A DNA stretch of 64,000 bases from Lantana camara (Eukaryota; Streptophyta; Magnoliopsida; Lamiales; Verbenaceae), in contig CM074861.1 in assembly GCA_037501455.1 (NCBI GenBank), positions 92,667,001 to 92,731,000 of the forward strand. The letters run 5' to 3'. The notes below the pieces were generated by a model. The model was given only the letters and a program-made list of their open reading frames with translations. It ran no database searches and had not been told where the DNA came from. The translations under genes and the position numbers were made by a program. Position 1 is the first letter of the stretch, and each line of letters begins with the position of its first letter. Positions 42,293-54,605 of this stretch are shown one piece after another.

Positions 42293-44225
42293 TGTTGGAA
42301 AACACGAATCAGAAAGCAGCGGAATTTAAAAAATTTTTCCAACAAAAGGACCTTGAACTCAGAATCGTGTAACCAAATTCGTAAAGATAGAAAACTTACT
42401 TTTCTTTTATTCTTTCTTGAAGCGTTTCAAGCCACCCAAGAACGCTCTTCTCGCGGCTTGATCCCCTCTCCTTGGTAAAGCTCGAATCTTCAAACTTCTA
42501 ACTTGAAGTCTCTAGAGAAAGTCCACCAACTTGATCACAATCTAACTAGTAAGGATGCTAGTTCTCTAGTTAGTGTATAGGCTTAATCTAGGGTTTAATT
42601 TAATCTTGGAGAAAGGAAGGTGTTCAACACATGAACCAAGAATTGTCAATTAGCTCTAAAGGGGAGCTCGAGCTCCCCTATATATAGGAGGGAGTGCCGA
42701 TCCAAATCCTTGTTGGACAAGGATTTGGTTCCTCTCTCTCCTATTACTTGATTATCAAGTATATTCCAACTTTGACTTTGAATTCTAATTCTAGTCAACT
42801 TTTAAGAGAGCTAAAAATATCCAAACTATTTTTGGATAATTTTATACTTTATTTATTATAAAATAAATAACTTATTTTTATCTAATTAATTAATTCGTAA
42901 TTAATTAACTAGATTATTTTCTCCAAAATTAGACTTTCTTTTTAATTCAAAATTAAACCAAAGTCTATTAAATAATTAACACATTAATTATTTAACATCA
43001 CATAATCACGTGTGGCACACGTGTCTTAATGACACGTGTCCAATCACGTGAGCCACACGTGTGATTTCACACGTGTGGAACCCCTTAGGTTCGATTAACT
43101 CGTTTAATCATTTTTAAGCCTCAACTCATGTAACCAAGTTGTTGTGTGTGACCCTCTAGGTTCTCAATTCAATTAGCAGTGACCCCAATTAATTAATTCA
43201 CTAATTAATTAATCAGTCCACAGATTAAACGACCATAGTCTAGCAACAGGTGTTTAACCCCTAGCTGAATTGGAATGTTCGGATTCGACAGAACCTTTAA
43301 GTCATTGATTCATGTGAGATACAATCCTCCTACTTACTATCTCTCAACCAAGATCTAGGGCAAGGGAATAATCAGAACCCTAATAATCCGGTCTTAAAGC
43401 TAAGTGCATTTCATATCCATTTGATCTCAATCCAAGAAACCCTTTTCTTGATGTCTTGATCTACTGCCTTGGCCAAGGACTCCATATGGCATATGAATGA
43501 CTTACACAATAAGAGATCACCTTGCAAATGCAAGTGTAGGTCCTTTCTTGATTCTCATTCACTTTCATGGATCACTTGTGCAGCCCCAGCATAAGCCTTG
43601 AATCAGTTGTCTAAGGCGACACCCTTTAAAGCTTATACCAAAGACTACAGAATTAATTCATAAAGTGACAAGGAACCTCAAGTCTAAGGATCAATTAATC
43701 ACATCAATGACTCGTGAGATATTTCCTAATCTGGAAGTTTCCATTTCCTGAAATAGAAACTTCCTTTCCCATTTAGGAATGTTCTCACACGGGGCACCTC
43801 AGTGAACTTACTTATTAAAGTAAGCACCCTCATGTATCACGCACGTATCAACTATACACTTTGCACCTCCATGAAACAAGGTGGTCCTTCTTAACGGCGT
43901 GATCCCACAAGCAAGCCTTAGAGGAGTCAGGTTGACACTCCCACTGTCTGTAGGACTCATCGGCTTGGAGTATTTTACTAATCATGACTTATGTGATATA
44001 GGGCTCGTTTCATGAACCATTTCACCTAAATGGTAGAGTCCTGTCATCAGGATTAGGGGAGTTCTCATACATGCGCACATAATGGAAACACTCAAAACAC
44101 GTATTGGCATATAAAGAAGTGTTTGCCTATGATCAATCGTATATTATTCAAAGATTGTCTGTGATACAAGAAAAGTCCCAAAGCAGATTACGTCGAATCG
44201 GCTTTCTAGGGCACTATTCCTAACA
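42293..44225 (-). repeat. copia-2 5' LTR
   Basis: 1933 bp, same length as 34825-36757, with about 10 substitutions and no length change. Confidence 0.95.
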
Positions 44226-44230
44226 CGAGC

Positions 44231-44308
44231 TTGGCATCAAGTTGGGTCTTCAGGTTTTGGATGACGATTCTGTTGGTGACTTCGGCTTGGCCATTCGCTT
44301 GGGGGTGG
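44231..44308 (-). pseudogene. pol: Tat-2 integrase, upstream piece
   Basis: Codes HPQANGQAEVTNR including the catalytic Glu region. It is bounded by copia-2 on the left and the Athila LTR on the right. Confidence 0.85.
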
Positions 44309-45765
44309 TGTTGAGTGTAAAATTCGTATGAATTTAAGCGTTAATTAGAGTATATTTTTTGTGTCGTTTGATGCGTTTTTGTGTTTATTTTGCTCTATTT
44401 AGGTGTTTAGGAAGTTGGAGTTAAGAAACGGTGATACGAGGCGAATTCACGCATGTTTTGAAGAAAAGAGGAGTAACCTCAGTTACTCATTGGAAGAAGA
44501 ACTCTGGTAACGCCAGTTATCAGAGGCAGTAGGCGAGGACTTGTTGGCGCAGGAGGGGTAACGCCCGTTACCCCTGGGTAGAGTAAAAGTGGTAACGCCC
44601 ATTACCACTAATAAAAGTGCAAACATAATTTTAGCTGGTAACGGGCGTTAATGGAGATAATGCATGGTATGGTAAGGCCTGTTACCTAGGGGCGCGAGAA
44701 GATTTTTGGTGCAGCTATATATGTGCGGTTTGGAGTATTTTTAGAGGGTCTCTTCTTGAGTTCATGACCTAGCTTGGAGAGAGAGATACGGAGCTTTGGA
44801 AAGAGACAGTCAGAGAATTTCGAGAAGACGAAAGGATTGAATTCTTCAAACAATTTCAATTTTTCCGGTTTTATTTATTGCTTTAATCATTAAACTAATT
44901 TCTCTAAGTTTTGTTTTAATTCGTTTTATATGTTTAGATTCGTTTTCCAGAATTTATGAATGTTTAGGATTTTGTTTTTGAGACTTTGTTTTGACTTGAT
45001 GAACATGAATTTCCTTAATGCAATTTACTATAGTTTTATGAGTTTTGAGTTAAATATGAGTAGCTAAACCCATAGAGCTAGGGGAGTGATGATGAATGCA
45101 TGCTAAGTGTTTGATATGATGCTTGAATGACTTGTATTAATTCTTAGTTTTGAGAACGTGGTTTGAAATGAATTGCAACGGCCTGATCAACCCTAGCATA
45201 ATCTAGAATTACCTAAGAATTGAGAAATTAATGGTAATTGAGATAGTTTTCATAACTAGTAAGTTTAGGAATTCAAAAACATTTGCTTCTTAACCTATAC
45301 AACTAGTAAATCTTATTCCATGCCAAGCCGCTAGAACTTGATTTGCACTAGGCTTGATCTTATTGGTTCAATTAATTGTTAATGATTGTGAGAACAACGT
45401 TGAAATTAGTTGAATACTTGATTATACCTTGAAAGAGGATAATACAAATCTAAGTGACTATGTTGTAGACTTGCACTTGTCAAACGACTATTATATTGAA
45501 TCGTGAATGCATAGTCATACTCCCCAGCCTAATTAGTTTATTGACTTTAATCCACGTGCGTTAATTAGTTAATTGTGTTTTATTCTAGTTAATTGTTTAA
45601 TTTCGTTTTAGTAGATTAATAACCAACTTGAATTCGTCGGTCTTTAGATTAGAAAGAGATATTGAGTAGTGATTGATTTCCCTTCCCTGTGGGTACGATC
45701 CTGTTATGCTACGCGTATATCTTCATTGTACACTTGCACGATTAGTTTAACTTGAAATCACAACA
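44309..45765 (+). repeat. Athila 5' LTR
   Basis: Starts TGTTGAGTGTAAAATTCG where Tat-2 integrase stops and ends AAATCACAACA before the PBS. The phrase TTCCCTGTGGGTACGATCC near the end is typical of Athila LTRs. The partner is not in the window, so the start is judged from the integrase break and the TG rule. Confidence 0.75.
44471..44686 (+). promoter_or_regulatory. Six short palindromes in the Athila LTR
   Basis: GAGTAACCTCAGTTACTC at 44471; an imperfect 24-mer with core GGTAACGCCAGTTATC at 44502-44525; GGGGTAACGCCCGTTACCCC at 44555; GTGGTAACGCCCATTACCAC at 44590; TAACGGGCGTTA at 44639; GGTAAGGCCTGTTACC at 44671. Centre-to-centre spacing is about 34, 51, 35, 45 and 34 bp, so they form three pairs. 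The role is unknown. Confidence 0.8.
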
Positions 45766-45771
45766 AGTTTT

Positions 45772-45789
45772 TGGCGTCGTTGTCGGGGA
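45772..45789 (+). other. Athila primer-binding site
   Basis: TGGCGTCGTTGTCGGGGA differs from the usual Athila TGGCGCCGTTGCCGGGGA by two C-to-T changes, the pattern expected from decay of methylated cytosines. Confidence 0.85.
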
Positions 45790-45939
45790 AGGCGTTTTAA
45801 GTCAATATTGCTTAAATACTTTGATCTAGTGCTTTAGACCATTATTTCACTTTGTTTTCATAGTTTTCTATCATTGTGGAATTGAAGGGAGGATTTTCTT
45901 TACTCTTGTGCAAGGCCACGGTGCATATGACGATCGCAA

Positions 45940-48060
45940 AGTCCGGAACTAGTACCTTACGATCCGGAAATTGAGAGAACACTAAACACCATTAAGAGGA
46001 AGCAAAAGCAAGGCAAGAAATGCACTACCAAACCAGTGGCTGAAAATCCAAACAATGCAAGAGGCGGTGGAGTTGAAGATCCACAACCCCCACCTCCTCC
46101 TTCGATCAGAGATTACAACGTGCCAAATGCTGGGGCGATTCAGAATGCAACCTGCCCCCCCCGATTGCAGCAAACAACTTCGAGATCAAACCAGCTATAA
46201 TCAATTTGCTGCAGAACAATCCGTCTTCAAGGTTACCACTGGAGGACCCAACATCACATCTTGAGTTCTTTCTCTAGATGTGTGATACTTTCAAGATTCA
46301 CAATATCACACCCGATGCCATCCGAGTCAGGCTTTTTCCTTTCTCACCAAGGGAACGAGCTAGAGCATGGTTGAGTACTGTACCGAATGAATCTTTTCAG
46401 AGATGGGATGCACTCTCTCAGGCTTTCCTAGCTAAGTTCTTCCCGCTTAGCAAAACCACGAAGTACAGGAATGATATTCAAGGCTTCAGATAATTGGATG
46501 GGGAGTCCTTCTATGAGGCTTGGGAGAGATTTAAGATTTGCAGAAAAAGTGCCCTCATCATGGCATTCCCGGTTGGCTGCTAATTCAGACATTCTACAAT
46601 GGGATGTCCCCAACTTTCAGAGGGGCGATGGATGCCACAACTTTCGGAGCTTTCTTGTCAAAGTCTCAAATGGTCGCCATTGAACTGTTAGATAACATGT
46701 CACAAAATGATGGTTTTGTGCATGAAAGGAGCCATTCCCAACCAACCAAGGTGACATCAGGAGTCTTAGAGCTTGATGGCCTAATAGCCATCAATGCCAA
46801 ATTCGAGGCCCTTAGCAAGAAATTGGACCAACTTTCTGTGAATGTTGTTGGGACACAAACCCAACCAGCTCAGGTAACTTGTGAAATTTGTAGTGGTCCA
46901 TATGCATTTGACGTGTGTCCTTATACCATTGCAGGTGAACAGGTGCAAGAGCAAGTGAGCTATGCAAATAATTCCAAACAGGTGAATGATCCTTACTCAA
47001 ACACCTATAACCCAGGATGGAAGAATCATCCCCATTTTTCTTAGTCTAACAATCAAAATGTCCAACAACCACCACCTCAACCTAAACCATAATTCAACCG
47101 AGGCCCCAGTTTCAACCGAGACCACCGGTTCCATACCACGCCCCACCACCTCAACAGGAACAAAAGCAGGGATGGGAAGCATCTTAAGAAATTTATAAGT
47201 GTCTCTACTGATAGATATCAGAAATTGGAAACTCAAGTAGAACAGGTGGTAAATCAGAATAGGAATTTAGAGACTCAAATCGGTCAGATTGCCCAGTCTT
47301 TGAATATGAGGGGCCCAGGAATGCTGCCAAGTCAAACTGAAAATAAACCTAAGGAGCACTGCAAGGCCATCACCTTAAGAACTGGTAAGGAGTACGAAGG
47401 ACTAAAGTTGCCTACAGATTCTGATGTAGACAACACAGTTGGTGAGAAGGTTGAAGAGGTAGTTGAGGCTGAGAAGGTGAACATAGAGGATAAAAAGGAA
47501 GAGCTCCCTTCAAAGCCAAAAGTGAATGCAGCACCCAAGGAATATGTGCCATGGGTTCCTTTCCCTGGAAGATTATAGGAGCAAAATATGGAAAAGCAAT
47601 TCAAAAAATTTCTCAATGTATTCAAGCAACTTCTCATTAACCTCCCATTTGAAGAGGCATTAGATATACCCACATACTGGAAATTCCTAATGGATTTGGT
47701 TTCGGGGAAAAGGAAGCCTGAAGACTTCGCTACTGTAGTACTCACCAAGGAGTGTAGTGCCATCATTCAAGGGAGGCTTCCTCCAAAACTCAAGGATCCC
47801 AGGAGTTTTTCTATCCCTCTAACTATTGGCTTTTTACAATTTCATAATGTTGTATGTGATCTAGGAGCCAGTGTGAGTCTAATCACTTTATCTACTTGTA
47901 GAAAATTGGGAGTGAAGGAGCTAATCCCAACAAATATGACGCTCTAACTTGCTGACAGATCGGTGAAATACCCAATAGGTATTCTGGAGGATGTGTTGGT
48001 AAAAGTGGGTAAATTCTACATCCCTAATGATTTTGTAGTTCTTGACATAGAGAACGATGA
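45940..48060 (+). pseudogene. gag: Athila gag and protease relic (5' part)
   Basis: The gag core is clear: IHNITPDAIRVRLFPFS, RARAWLSTVPNESFQRWDAL and FLAKFFPLSKTTKYRNDI (46278-46490). After an in-frame TAA and a frameshift comes CPHHGIPGWLLIQTFYNGM (46545-46610). A zinc-knuckle-like CEICSGPYAFDVCP (about 46876) has Tyr where His is expected. A Lys/Glu-rich linker precedes the aspartic protease with VVCDLGASVSLITLS (about 47850). Stops occur near 46275, 46492, 47042, 47578 and 47945. No secure start codon was found. The frame is interrupted at 48065 by the Tekay-like element and resumes at 58482. Confidence 0.85.
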
Positions 48061-48065
48061 GAGTA

Positions 48066-51041
48066 TGTAGCACCCTAATCCAAAGGCACTACATCCCCCG
48101 CACTATAGCCTCGATCCACATACAAAATGGACAATCCGTACATAAACCAAAACTATAGCGAACGGGTAACAATCAAAATAAACGAGCTAGGTGGGACACT
48201 TCCCCAACATAAATAAACAAAAACATGAAGTTAAGAGCGGAAGCAATTCAATGAATACGTATAGGTACCATATTTACTAATATATGTAATAGATACCACA
48301 TTAACTATCAATATATTATCACCTCTTTATATCATATACATGCGTGAGTATTCAAAAGGTGATAACATAAAAACGTAACAACTATCATGACATGATATAC
48401 CAAAAGTTCTATACACGAAAGGTACAATGCTAGACCCGAGAAAATGCAAGACCTGACCGGACTCCCGTCTAGCACGACCACGCTCACGAGTACCTGAAAA
48501 GTGAAGTATCAGTCTACCGAAGACTGAGTGAGGGGCAATAAATATATAGCACACGTCACATGCAAGTCATAGCCTTGGGTGAAGACTTGGAAACGAAAAT
48601 AGATATATAGTTTAAAAATAACTTGTTCTTTGCCCGAGACTACAACTAATCATTTTAACATGTTAACTTGATCATTTCATGAACATGTGGCCCCGACGAG
48701 TAAGGGTTATTCTCTAACCTTTACACCAATCGTGATCAATACGTGCTTGCATGATTCATTAAATACGTGATCATACATATCATTTAGTGCTCAAGTAGAT
48801 ATAATCACGATTAAAACATGCAATAACCCGAGGATAATCCGTGGTGCCGGATCCATCCCCAGTCTCCTTCTTCCTCCGGGTGATAGTGGGTTTGCAAGGC
48901 CCAACTATCCACGACATGGTGTACGAAGGGAACATGACTCCCTACGCACGGAACTCCTTCCACCACTAATCTCCTAGTGGCTTCAGGGGTGATCCCAATG
49001 AGGTGAGGATAATTCAAGAGTTACCCGTCAACCCTTGCTTTCCCGGTTGGCTCAAGAATTGCCCTCGGGCCCAAGTGCAATCATGACTCGCCAAAACATG
49101 CTTGAAATAATAATCAATCATGGCTTGCTTGCTTGAAATGTTTATAGTTTGAAAACGTTTATACTTATAATAGGTTTTGGCCGAAAGCAACACATAAGGG
49201 TTGTAAGGTTTTAAATACCTAGAACAAAACCTCACCTTTTCTTACAAAATGAAACAAGGATATGCTCTAAGGAGCCTGATCCTCGTCCACGACCTCGTGA
49301 CCTGTGCAAACACGACGTGTATACGTGAGACATAACTCGAAATGGACCAAATATGACGAACTGCGAAAATGCAACGAGATGACGAGCAATTCACAATGTG
49401 GCATGAAAACATCTTGTTTCGGCACATAATCAATCATATAATAGCAATTTGGGGTCAAAGAAATCATTGGTTCATGGTGCTAAAAATTTAATTTTATGCA
49501 GAATATTTTGTTCTGTCAGTCGTTCGGGAACGGCCATTCCGGCTTCCCTTTGAAAATGGGAAGGGCCGCTCCCGTGGCCCTTTTAAAACGCGCCAACGTT
49601 TTCATTTTTAAAAGGGATAAATATTTTTTGGCATCCGAACTATGCCCGTTTTTGCAATTTACCATCCAAACAATTTTTCATTGCAAACCGCCATCCAACC
49701 TTTACATTTGTGACAAAACGCCATCTAAACCATTTTTTTTGGTGGTTTTGGGGAAAAAAATTGACACGTGGCATTTTCCTAAAACATACACGTCGGACCA
49801 AACCACCTTCAGTTGGCGTTTTGTCACAAATGCAAAGGTTGGATGGCGGTTTGCAATGAAAAATTGTTTAGATGGTAAATTGCAAAAACGAGCATAATTC
49901 GGATGCCAAAAAATCTTTTTCCCTTTTTAAAATGCGCTGAAGCTGGGAACAGCCCTTCTGGCACGTAGGCCAAAATGGGAACGGCCATTCCCAAGCTCGG
50001 CAGCCTATTTTCATTTGAAAGAGTGGGAACGACCGTTCCCATAATGCCTTGAGGCGGGAATGGCCGTTCCCCGTTTCTGCAACTGAAAAACAGAGCAGAA
50101 ACAAAGCAGCAGCTACGGCAACAACAATTCAAGCAACAAAGTTCCAAGTTTGATCAATAAAGCCAATAATTTCTGGTAATAATCATGCATACATGTTCAA
50201 AAGATGATAATATATAACTTAAACTCATAAACCATGGAAAATCATCAAGAAATCAAAGTTACAACGTCAAGCTTATTTTGATCATTCAAGCTTAATTCTT
50301 CCAAGAATTTCATGAATAAATCATGCTATGATCACATATTCATGCCTTGATCAACAAATAATCCATTTATGCCATAATTCTCAAACCCTAGCTCACATAT
50401 AAATGCTCTAGAATCATCAATTCATGCAAAACACCCACCTTGAAGCTAAAGAAATGAAGAAGAAAGATGATGAAGATGATCAAGCTTCAAAGCTTCAAAG
50501 ATTTCTTGAAATTCTTGATGATCAAGATGAAATTCTCATCTTTCCTTTTCCTTCTTGAAACCGAGAGTGAGGGAAGCACTTATGTTGGGAAATTTTGGAT
50601 AAAAATGATCAAGGAAGATCATGGAAGCAATATACCGTGATTCATTTCTTGGAAATGTGTGAAATGCCAAGATTTGCAATTTAATCCCTTAAATGTTTAA
50701 GTCATGCAATTAAGTATATAGGGTTTTGAAATATGCTCACTTAAGCCCTTACAAGTTTATGCAATTAAGTCCCTAAAGTTAGAAAATGATCAATTAGGGA
50801 CAAGTTCGGGAATTAAAGCACTCTCGGTAATTGTTTTACGTAATAAATATTTTCCATGATTTGAAATAATTTTTTCAATGATATGAATTCACATAATTCA
50901 TATAAATAATGTTTCATGAATTTTATAAAAATATGAGATGTCACGTAGGAAAATAGAAATTTAAAAGAATTAAAATAAATCCTACGCTAAAAAACTCAGA
51001 TGTGACGTGCTTACCTGTTCATCCGGAACCGGGGTGTTACA
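48066..51041 (-). repeat. Tekay-like 3' LTR, with a MITE inside
   Basis: 2976 bp; 319 bp longer than the partner. The excess equals exactly one 310-bp MITE plus its 9-bp target duplication (49614-49932). Six palindromes occur at 49526, 49558, 49945, 49977, 50035 and 50066. Confidence 0.95.
49614..49923. mobile_element. 310-bp MITE with 9-bp target duplication
   Basis: Terminal inverted repeats of about 50 bp start GGGATAAATATTTTTTGGCA on the left and GGGAAAAAGATTTTTTGGCA on the right strand. The perfect 9-bp duplication tttttaaaa flanks it (49605-49613 and 49924-49932). An AT-rich 9-bp duplication fits a Mutator-type MITE. No coding capacity. Confidence 0.92.
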
Positions 51042-51056
51042 ACTCTCCCCCCTTAA
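51042..51056 (-). other. Tekay-like polypurine tract
   Basis: The minus strand reads TTAAGGGGGGAGAGT directly before the 3' LTR. Confidence 0.85.
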
Positions 51057-51078
51057 AAGAATCTGGTCCCCAGATTCT

Positions 51079-52530
51079 CTAGTTTTGTGTGAACAACTCC
51101 GGGTGGAACCGTTTCATTTTATCTTCGGTTTCCCACGTAGCTTCCTCGGTTTTATCACTTCTCCACAACACTTTAACCATGGGAATCCTCCGGTTTCTCA
51201 ATTCCTGAAATTTTCGATCCAAGATTTTAACCGACCTCTGAGCAAATGTCAAATTAGGTTCCAATTCCACTTCTTCCACGGGGAGAATCGTGGTCTCATC
51301 GGGGTAATATTTCCTTAACTGGGATACGTGAAACACGTTGTGAATTCCCGTAAGACTCGGTGGTAAGTCCAGTCGATAGGCTACTTCGCCTATTCTTTCA
51401 AGAATCTCGAAAGGACCCAAATAGCGAGGATTGAGCTTTCCTCCTTTCCCGATCCGGGTGAAACCTTTCCTTGGTGACACTTTCAAAAATACTCGGTCAC
51501 CAACTTCGAATTCGAGATCTCTTCGGCGAGTATCGACATAGCTCTTTTGCCTATCTTGCGCGGCTTTCATCCGTTGTTGAATTTTTTGAACTTTCTCAAT
51601 CATAGCCTGAACGACTTTGGAAGGTTTCTCAAAATTTTCACCTTTCTTTACCTCTTCTTGTTTCGACCATTTCCACTCTTCCAAGTCGAAGAACAACGGA
51701 GATCGGCACTTTCTTCCATAAAGAAGTTCATAAGGAGCTATCCCGATCGAAGCCTGAAAGCTGTTATTATAGGCAAATTCAATCAAAGGTAGCTGCTCTT
51801 GCCACAAATTCTGAAAATCCATTGCACACGCCCGAAGTAGATCTTCCAAATATCTTATTAATCTTTCTGTTTGGTCGTCTGTTTGCGGGGGAAATGCCGT
51901 ACTGAACTTAAGTCTTGTTCCCAAAATAGCCTGTAATTCTTGCCACAACTTAGATGTGAACCTCGGGTCTCGATCTGAAACTATGCTTACTGGAATCCCG
52001 TGAAGTCGGATAATTTCTCTGTTATAGATCTCGGCCAACTTTGGAATCTTATAAGACATCCGGACTGGTAGAAAGTGAGCAGACTTCGTAAATCTATCCA
52101 CGATTACCCAAATTCCATCAAACCCGCCTTTTACCTTCGGTAATCCGGAAACAAAGTCCATCGTTACTTGTTCCCATTTCCATTCGGGAATAGGTAGCGG
52201 TTGAAGAAGTCCCGCGGGCTTTTGGTGCTCAGCTTTCACTCTCTGGCAAGTCAGACAATGTTTCACATACTCGGCGACGTCACTTTTCATTCCATTCCAC
52301 CAATAATATTGTTTCAAATCCTTATACATTTTATTTCCTCCCTGGTGGATCGAATAGGCTGACTTGTGAGCCTCTTCAAGTAGGACCCGTTTCAACTCTT
52401 CAGGCACTACTACTCGGCTTTTAAATCGGAGCAACCCGGTCTCATCAAACCCAAAAGGACTCTCCGGATCAGCCCTAGCCTTACTTACCAACTTTTGTCT
52501 GTCCCTTCGGATCATTATTCTGAGCCTCAA
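51079..52530 (-). CDS. pol: Tekay-like integrase with C-terminal chromodomain
   Basis: Open for 483 codons. The zinc site is H55, H62, C92 and C95. The catalytic triad is D125 (TMDFVSGLP), D186 ([10 protein letters not shown]) and E222 (QTERLI), with 35-residue spacing. DDQ replaces the more usual DGQ just before the Glu. The last ~70 residues ([31 protein letters not shown]) form the chromodomain that in chromoviruses steers integration to marked chromatin. The frame differs from the RT part; a 1-nt lesion lies between 52481 and 52530, so the Met at 52530 is not a start. Confidence 0.93.
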   Translation of the reverse strand: MRLRIMIRRDRQKLVSKARADPESPFGFDETGLLRFKSRVVVPEELKRVLLEEAHKSAYSIHQGGNKMYKDLKQYYWWNGMKSDVAEYVKHCLTCQRVKAEHQKPAGLLQPLPIPEWKWEQVTMDFVSGLPKVKGGFDGIWVIVDRFTKSAHFLPVRMSYKIPKLAEIYNREIIRLHGIPVSIVSDRDPRFTSKLWQELQAILGTRLKFSTAFPPQTDDQTERLIRYLEDLLRACAMDFQNLWQEQLPLIEFAYNNSFQASIGIAPYELLYGRKCRSPLFFDLEEWKWSKQEEVKKGENFEKPSKVVQAMIEKVQKIQQRMKAAQDRQKSYVDTRRRDLEFEVGDRVFLKVSPRKGFTRIGKGGKLNPRYLGPFEILERIGEVAYRLDLPPSLTGIHNVFHVSQLRKYYPDETTILPVEEVELEPNLTFAQRSVKILDRKFQELRNRRIPMVKVLWRSDKTEEATWETEDKMKRFHPELFTQN

Positions 52531-54259
52531 ATAACCGATACTTCAATTCCGGCTGGATTGTGATATTGGAAACCCGAGCCTTTAACACAATCGGAGCAAC
52601 TTCATCACTTTCCTTTACTTCCAAATTTGATACACCCGCCTTCCTGCTAAGTGCATCGGCTACCATGTTGGCTTTTCCCGGATGATACTTGATTGTGCAA
52701 TCATAATCCTCTAACTTTTCCATCCAGCGTCGTTGCCTCATATTTAAGTCTTTCTGCGTGAATAAATACTGGAGGCTCTTGTGGTCGGTAAAAATTTCAA
52801 AGGAAGTCACGTAAAGATAATGTCTCCATTTCCCGAGAGCAAAGATCACGGCTTCAAGCTCTAGGTCGTGTGTAGGATAATTCTTTTCATATTCCTTTAA
52901 CTTTTGGGAAGCATAAGCGATCACTTTTCCCTTCTGGGTCAAAACACAACCTAAACCTTCCTTAGAGGCATCTGTATACACCGTATACTCCTCTGAACCC
53001 TCGGGAAGTGCTAACACTGGAGCTGAGACTAATTTTTCTTTCAAAAAGTTGAAACTTTGATCACATTTCTAGTCCCAGACAAACTTGACATCTTTCTTTG
53101 TCAATCGGGTTAACGGTGCAGCGATCTTAGAAAAATCCTGAACAAACCTTCTGTAATATCCGGCCAATCCCAAGAAACTCCTAACTTCCGAGGCATTCTT
53201 CGGTTTTTCCCATTTAAGCACGGCCTCAATTTTCGAGGGATCGACTCCCAAACCCTTGCCTGAAATCACATGCCATAAGAAAGCAACCCGATCCATCCAA
53301 AATTCACACTTACTAAATTTAGCAAATAACTGATGCTCTTTTAAGTTCTGTAGAACAAGCTTAAGACGCCTTGCATGCTCCTCGACAGATTTTGAGAAAA
53401 CCAAAATATCGTCGATGAAAATCACCACAAACTTGTCGAGGAAAGGCCTGAAAATCCGGTGCATCATATCCATGAAAGCTGCAGGGGCATTAGTTAATCC
53501 AAATGGCATGAGCACGAACTCGTAATTCCCGTACCGAGTATTGAATCCCATCTTTGGAATATCCTCTGCTCGGATTCGCAACTGATAATACCCCTGTCTT
53601 AAGTCCAATTTCGAGTAGACCTTAGAACCCTGAAGTATGTCGAATAACTCCTCGATGTGTGGAAGGGGATACTTGTTCTTAATAGTCATCCGGTTTAACT
53701 CCTGGTAATCGATGCACATTCTCAAAGTTCCGTCCATTTTCTTTACAAATAACACCGATGCTCCCCAGGGTGAAGAACTCGGCTGGATGTACCCAACTTG
53801 CAACAATGCCTCAAGCTGAACCTTTAGCTCTTTCAATTCTGCTAGAGCCATCCGATATGGAGTCTTTGAATACGGCTCGGTAATTGGATAAAGATCAATC
53901 ACAAACTCTATCTCTCGTTCAGGAGGCAAAGAATCTAACTTCTCTGAAAATACCTCGGGAAATTCCTTTACCACTTTTGTAGCTTCCAATTTCACCTGAT
54001 CCTTAGGCTTATTCAGAATGTAGGCAATGAACCCTGTAGCCCCGTCTCTAACCAATTTCTGAGTCTCTGAGAATGAAAGTAGGGGTACTGTCTTCGAAGT
54101 CCAACCCGTAATAACATCGGAACCCAACTGCACTTTCTTGGCCCGACAATCTATTGTTGCACAGTGCCTGTACAACCAATCCATCCCCAAAATAGACCCG
54201 TATCTATCCGTCGGCGTAACAATAAAATCTGTCAAGAACTCACGGCCTTCAATCACCAC
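52481..54259 (-). pseudogene. pol: Tekay-like protease end, reverse transcriptase and RNase H
   Basis: One frame from 54259 to 52481 broken only by TAG at 53069-53071, where the family has a charged residue after FVWD. The protease end ([12 protein letters not shown]) is followed by RT with [15 protein letters not shown] and [11 protein letters not shown] (FIDD at residues 281-284). RNase H follows, with [32 protein letters not shown] and DHKSLQYLF; its acidic residues are intact. The start at 54259 is not real because protease coding continues upstream in another frame. Confidence 0.92.
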
Positions 54260-54311
54260 TGGAACATCCCTGTAAATCTAATCCGTCTCTCGCCTACTAC
54301 CGAAAGGAGTA

Positions 54312-54602
54312 CTAACTAAATAGCGCACAGAAGAGCACATAGCAGGCAAAGATAATGTAATGGTGCGCAAGAAAGGAGTGTGTAGCTCCTGGATCAAATA
54401 ATGTATGAATGTTCGTGCCATGGATGCAAATAGTACCTTCCACTACCGCTGCAGGGTCGATCTCAGCATCCTGCTCCTCTCCGGCTAATGCATAGGCTCG
54501 GGCTCTCACAAGTGGCCTCGGTCCTGAAGGTGGCGGATCCTGACGATCCGGACAACCATCAACTCGGTGCTCGTCACTCCCGCAGATCAAACATAACCCC
54601 AA
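54312..54602 (-). pseudogene. pol: Tekay-like zinc knuckle and protease active site
   Basis: In frame with gag upstream of TGA 54606. It holds a CCHC knuckle, CLICGSDEHRVDGC, and the protease block TLFDPGATHSFLAHH, in which DPG replaces the usual D-S/T-G. A frameshift near 54340 and a TAG near 54285 separate it from the downstream protease-RT frame. Confidence 0.85.
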
Positions 54603-54605
54603 CCG

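Larger units (their letters stand above)
34825..44225 (-). mobile_element. Ty1/copia element with decayed interior (copia-2)
   Basis: Two 1933-bp LTRs, TGTTGG...CTAACA, flanked by cgagc (34820-34824 and 44226-44230), with an initiator tRNA-Met PBS and polypurine tract on the minus strand. The LTRs differ at about 10 positions (about 0.5 %). The interior keeps only traces of copia pol. The element therefore probably moved after its genes had decayed, using proteins from a relative. Confidence 0.93.
29636..44308 (-). mobile_element. Second Tat-type element (Tat-2), partial and split
   Basis: Left to right: an LTR-like block, an antisense gene relic, and the C-terminal part of integrase. copia-2 (34825-44225) interrupts the integrase and a further 78 bp of integrase follows. 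The rest lies beyond the inserted Athila element, outside the window. The architecture matches Tat-1, but the copy is diverged and riddled with stops, so it is older. Confidence 0.85.
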
